From NCBI GenBank assembly GCA_949358305.1, contig OX442314.1, positions 39,157,211 through 39,221,210 on the forward strand: DNA of 64,000 bases, written 5' to 3'. The first letter of the stretch is position 1, and every line of letters begins with the position of its first letter. Shown here piece by piece: positions 63,731-64,000 of the stretch. The translations under genes were made by a program, and so were the position numbers. The stretch is from Strigamia acuminata (taxonomy: Eukaryota; Arthropoda; Chilopoda; Geophilomorpha; Linotaeniidae). Under the pieces are notes generated by a model that did not search any database, was not told the origin of the DNA, and saw nothing but the letters and a program-made list of their open reading frames with translations.

Positions 63731-64000
63731 CGAAGCGAAGCTAAGCGTAGAATATGGGCTCAAGTAAGTATCAAACAGAAAACAAAAATAAGAGCGAGCT
63801 ATTTCCGGTTTACACTGGAATATATGCTCAGTAGAAACAATGAGTTGACCATTGCTCCAATAGGAACACTGGTCACTCAAAACTGTCCAATCCTAGTAAA
63901 TAGGAAGTGGATACAGGGGACACAGTCTTCTACTAGGTCTGTCCCAGGAAGTGGATACAGAGGACACATTTGCAATTAAGGCTATTGTCTTACTCTGCAA

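Noticed and set aside
63456-63979. 72- and 94-codon frames near the window end
   Set aside because: The first is driven by a tandem repeat; the second has no recognisable domain and starts in the repeat.

Overview
The window is nuclear DNA of a multicellular animal, most likely an arthropod (insect or crustacean); I cannot place it further. Evidence: spliced genes with short GT-AG introns, a family of pickpocket-like DEG/ENaC channel genes, a TATCGATA (DRE-type) motif between two housekeeping genes, and a dense, nested load of LTR retrotransposons (Ty3/gypsy, Ty1/copia) and DNA transposons (Tc1/mariner, pogo, hAT, MULE). Overall the DNA is AT-rich, with GC-richer transposon and coding islands.

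Layout. 0-7.5 kb: a tRNA-Ser(CGA) gene in a graveyard of LTR pieces, a MULE remnant, a Tc1 remnant and a gypsy integrase remnant. 7.5-13.7 kb (minus): a two-exon gene for a secreted, apparently cysteine-free protein of about 1,970 residues made of about 19 diverged repeats, driven by a TATA-box promoter. 14.5-16.4 kb: stacked LTR fragments followed by a non-coding stretch with four consecutive hairpins of one conserved architecture. 18.2-24.2 kb: a divergent housekeeping pair, INSIG (minus, 4 coding exons, 216 aa) and CCDC93 (plus, 15 exons, 611 aa), both traced exon by exon with consistent phases. 25.4-31.3 kb (minus): a DEG/ENaC gene in which one exon encodes the C-terminal half of one channel subunit joined in frame to the N-terminal part of a second. 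31.7-44.1 kb: a mariner-derived palindrome, a deleted copia element, a head-to-head LTR palindrome, and a complete young gypsy element with two 213-bp LTRs, a 5-bp target duplication and one 1,666-codon gag-pol frame. 45.9-47.9 kb: a small RING-H2 protein and the splicing factor RBM22. 48-58 kb: mosaic segmental duplications, gypsy remnants and a free-standing 522-codon gag-like gene with a protease-like domain that has lost its catalytic aspartate. 58.6-60.7 kb: copia remnants. 61 kb: 23 uniform copies of a 20-bp repeat. 62.3 kb: first exon of another DEG/ENaC paralogue.

Functional links. INSIG (sterol-regulated ER retention) and CCDC93 (endosomal CCC complex) are both membrane-trafficking or lipid-homeostasis housekeeping genes and are divergently arranged over about 950 bp. 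The DEG/ENaC genes form a local family: one tandem two-module gene, one frameshifted duplicate of its first exon, and one diverged paralogue on the opposite strand. The best candidates for undescribed biology are the tandem hairpins (15.64-15.80 kb), the giant repeat protein, the fused channel exon and the gag-like gene.
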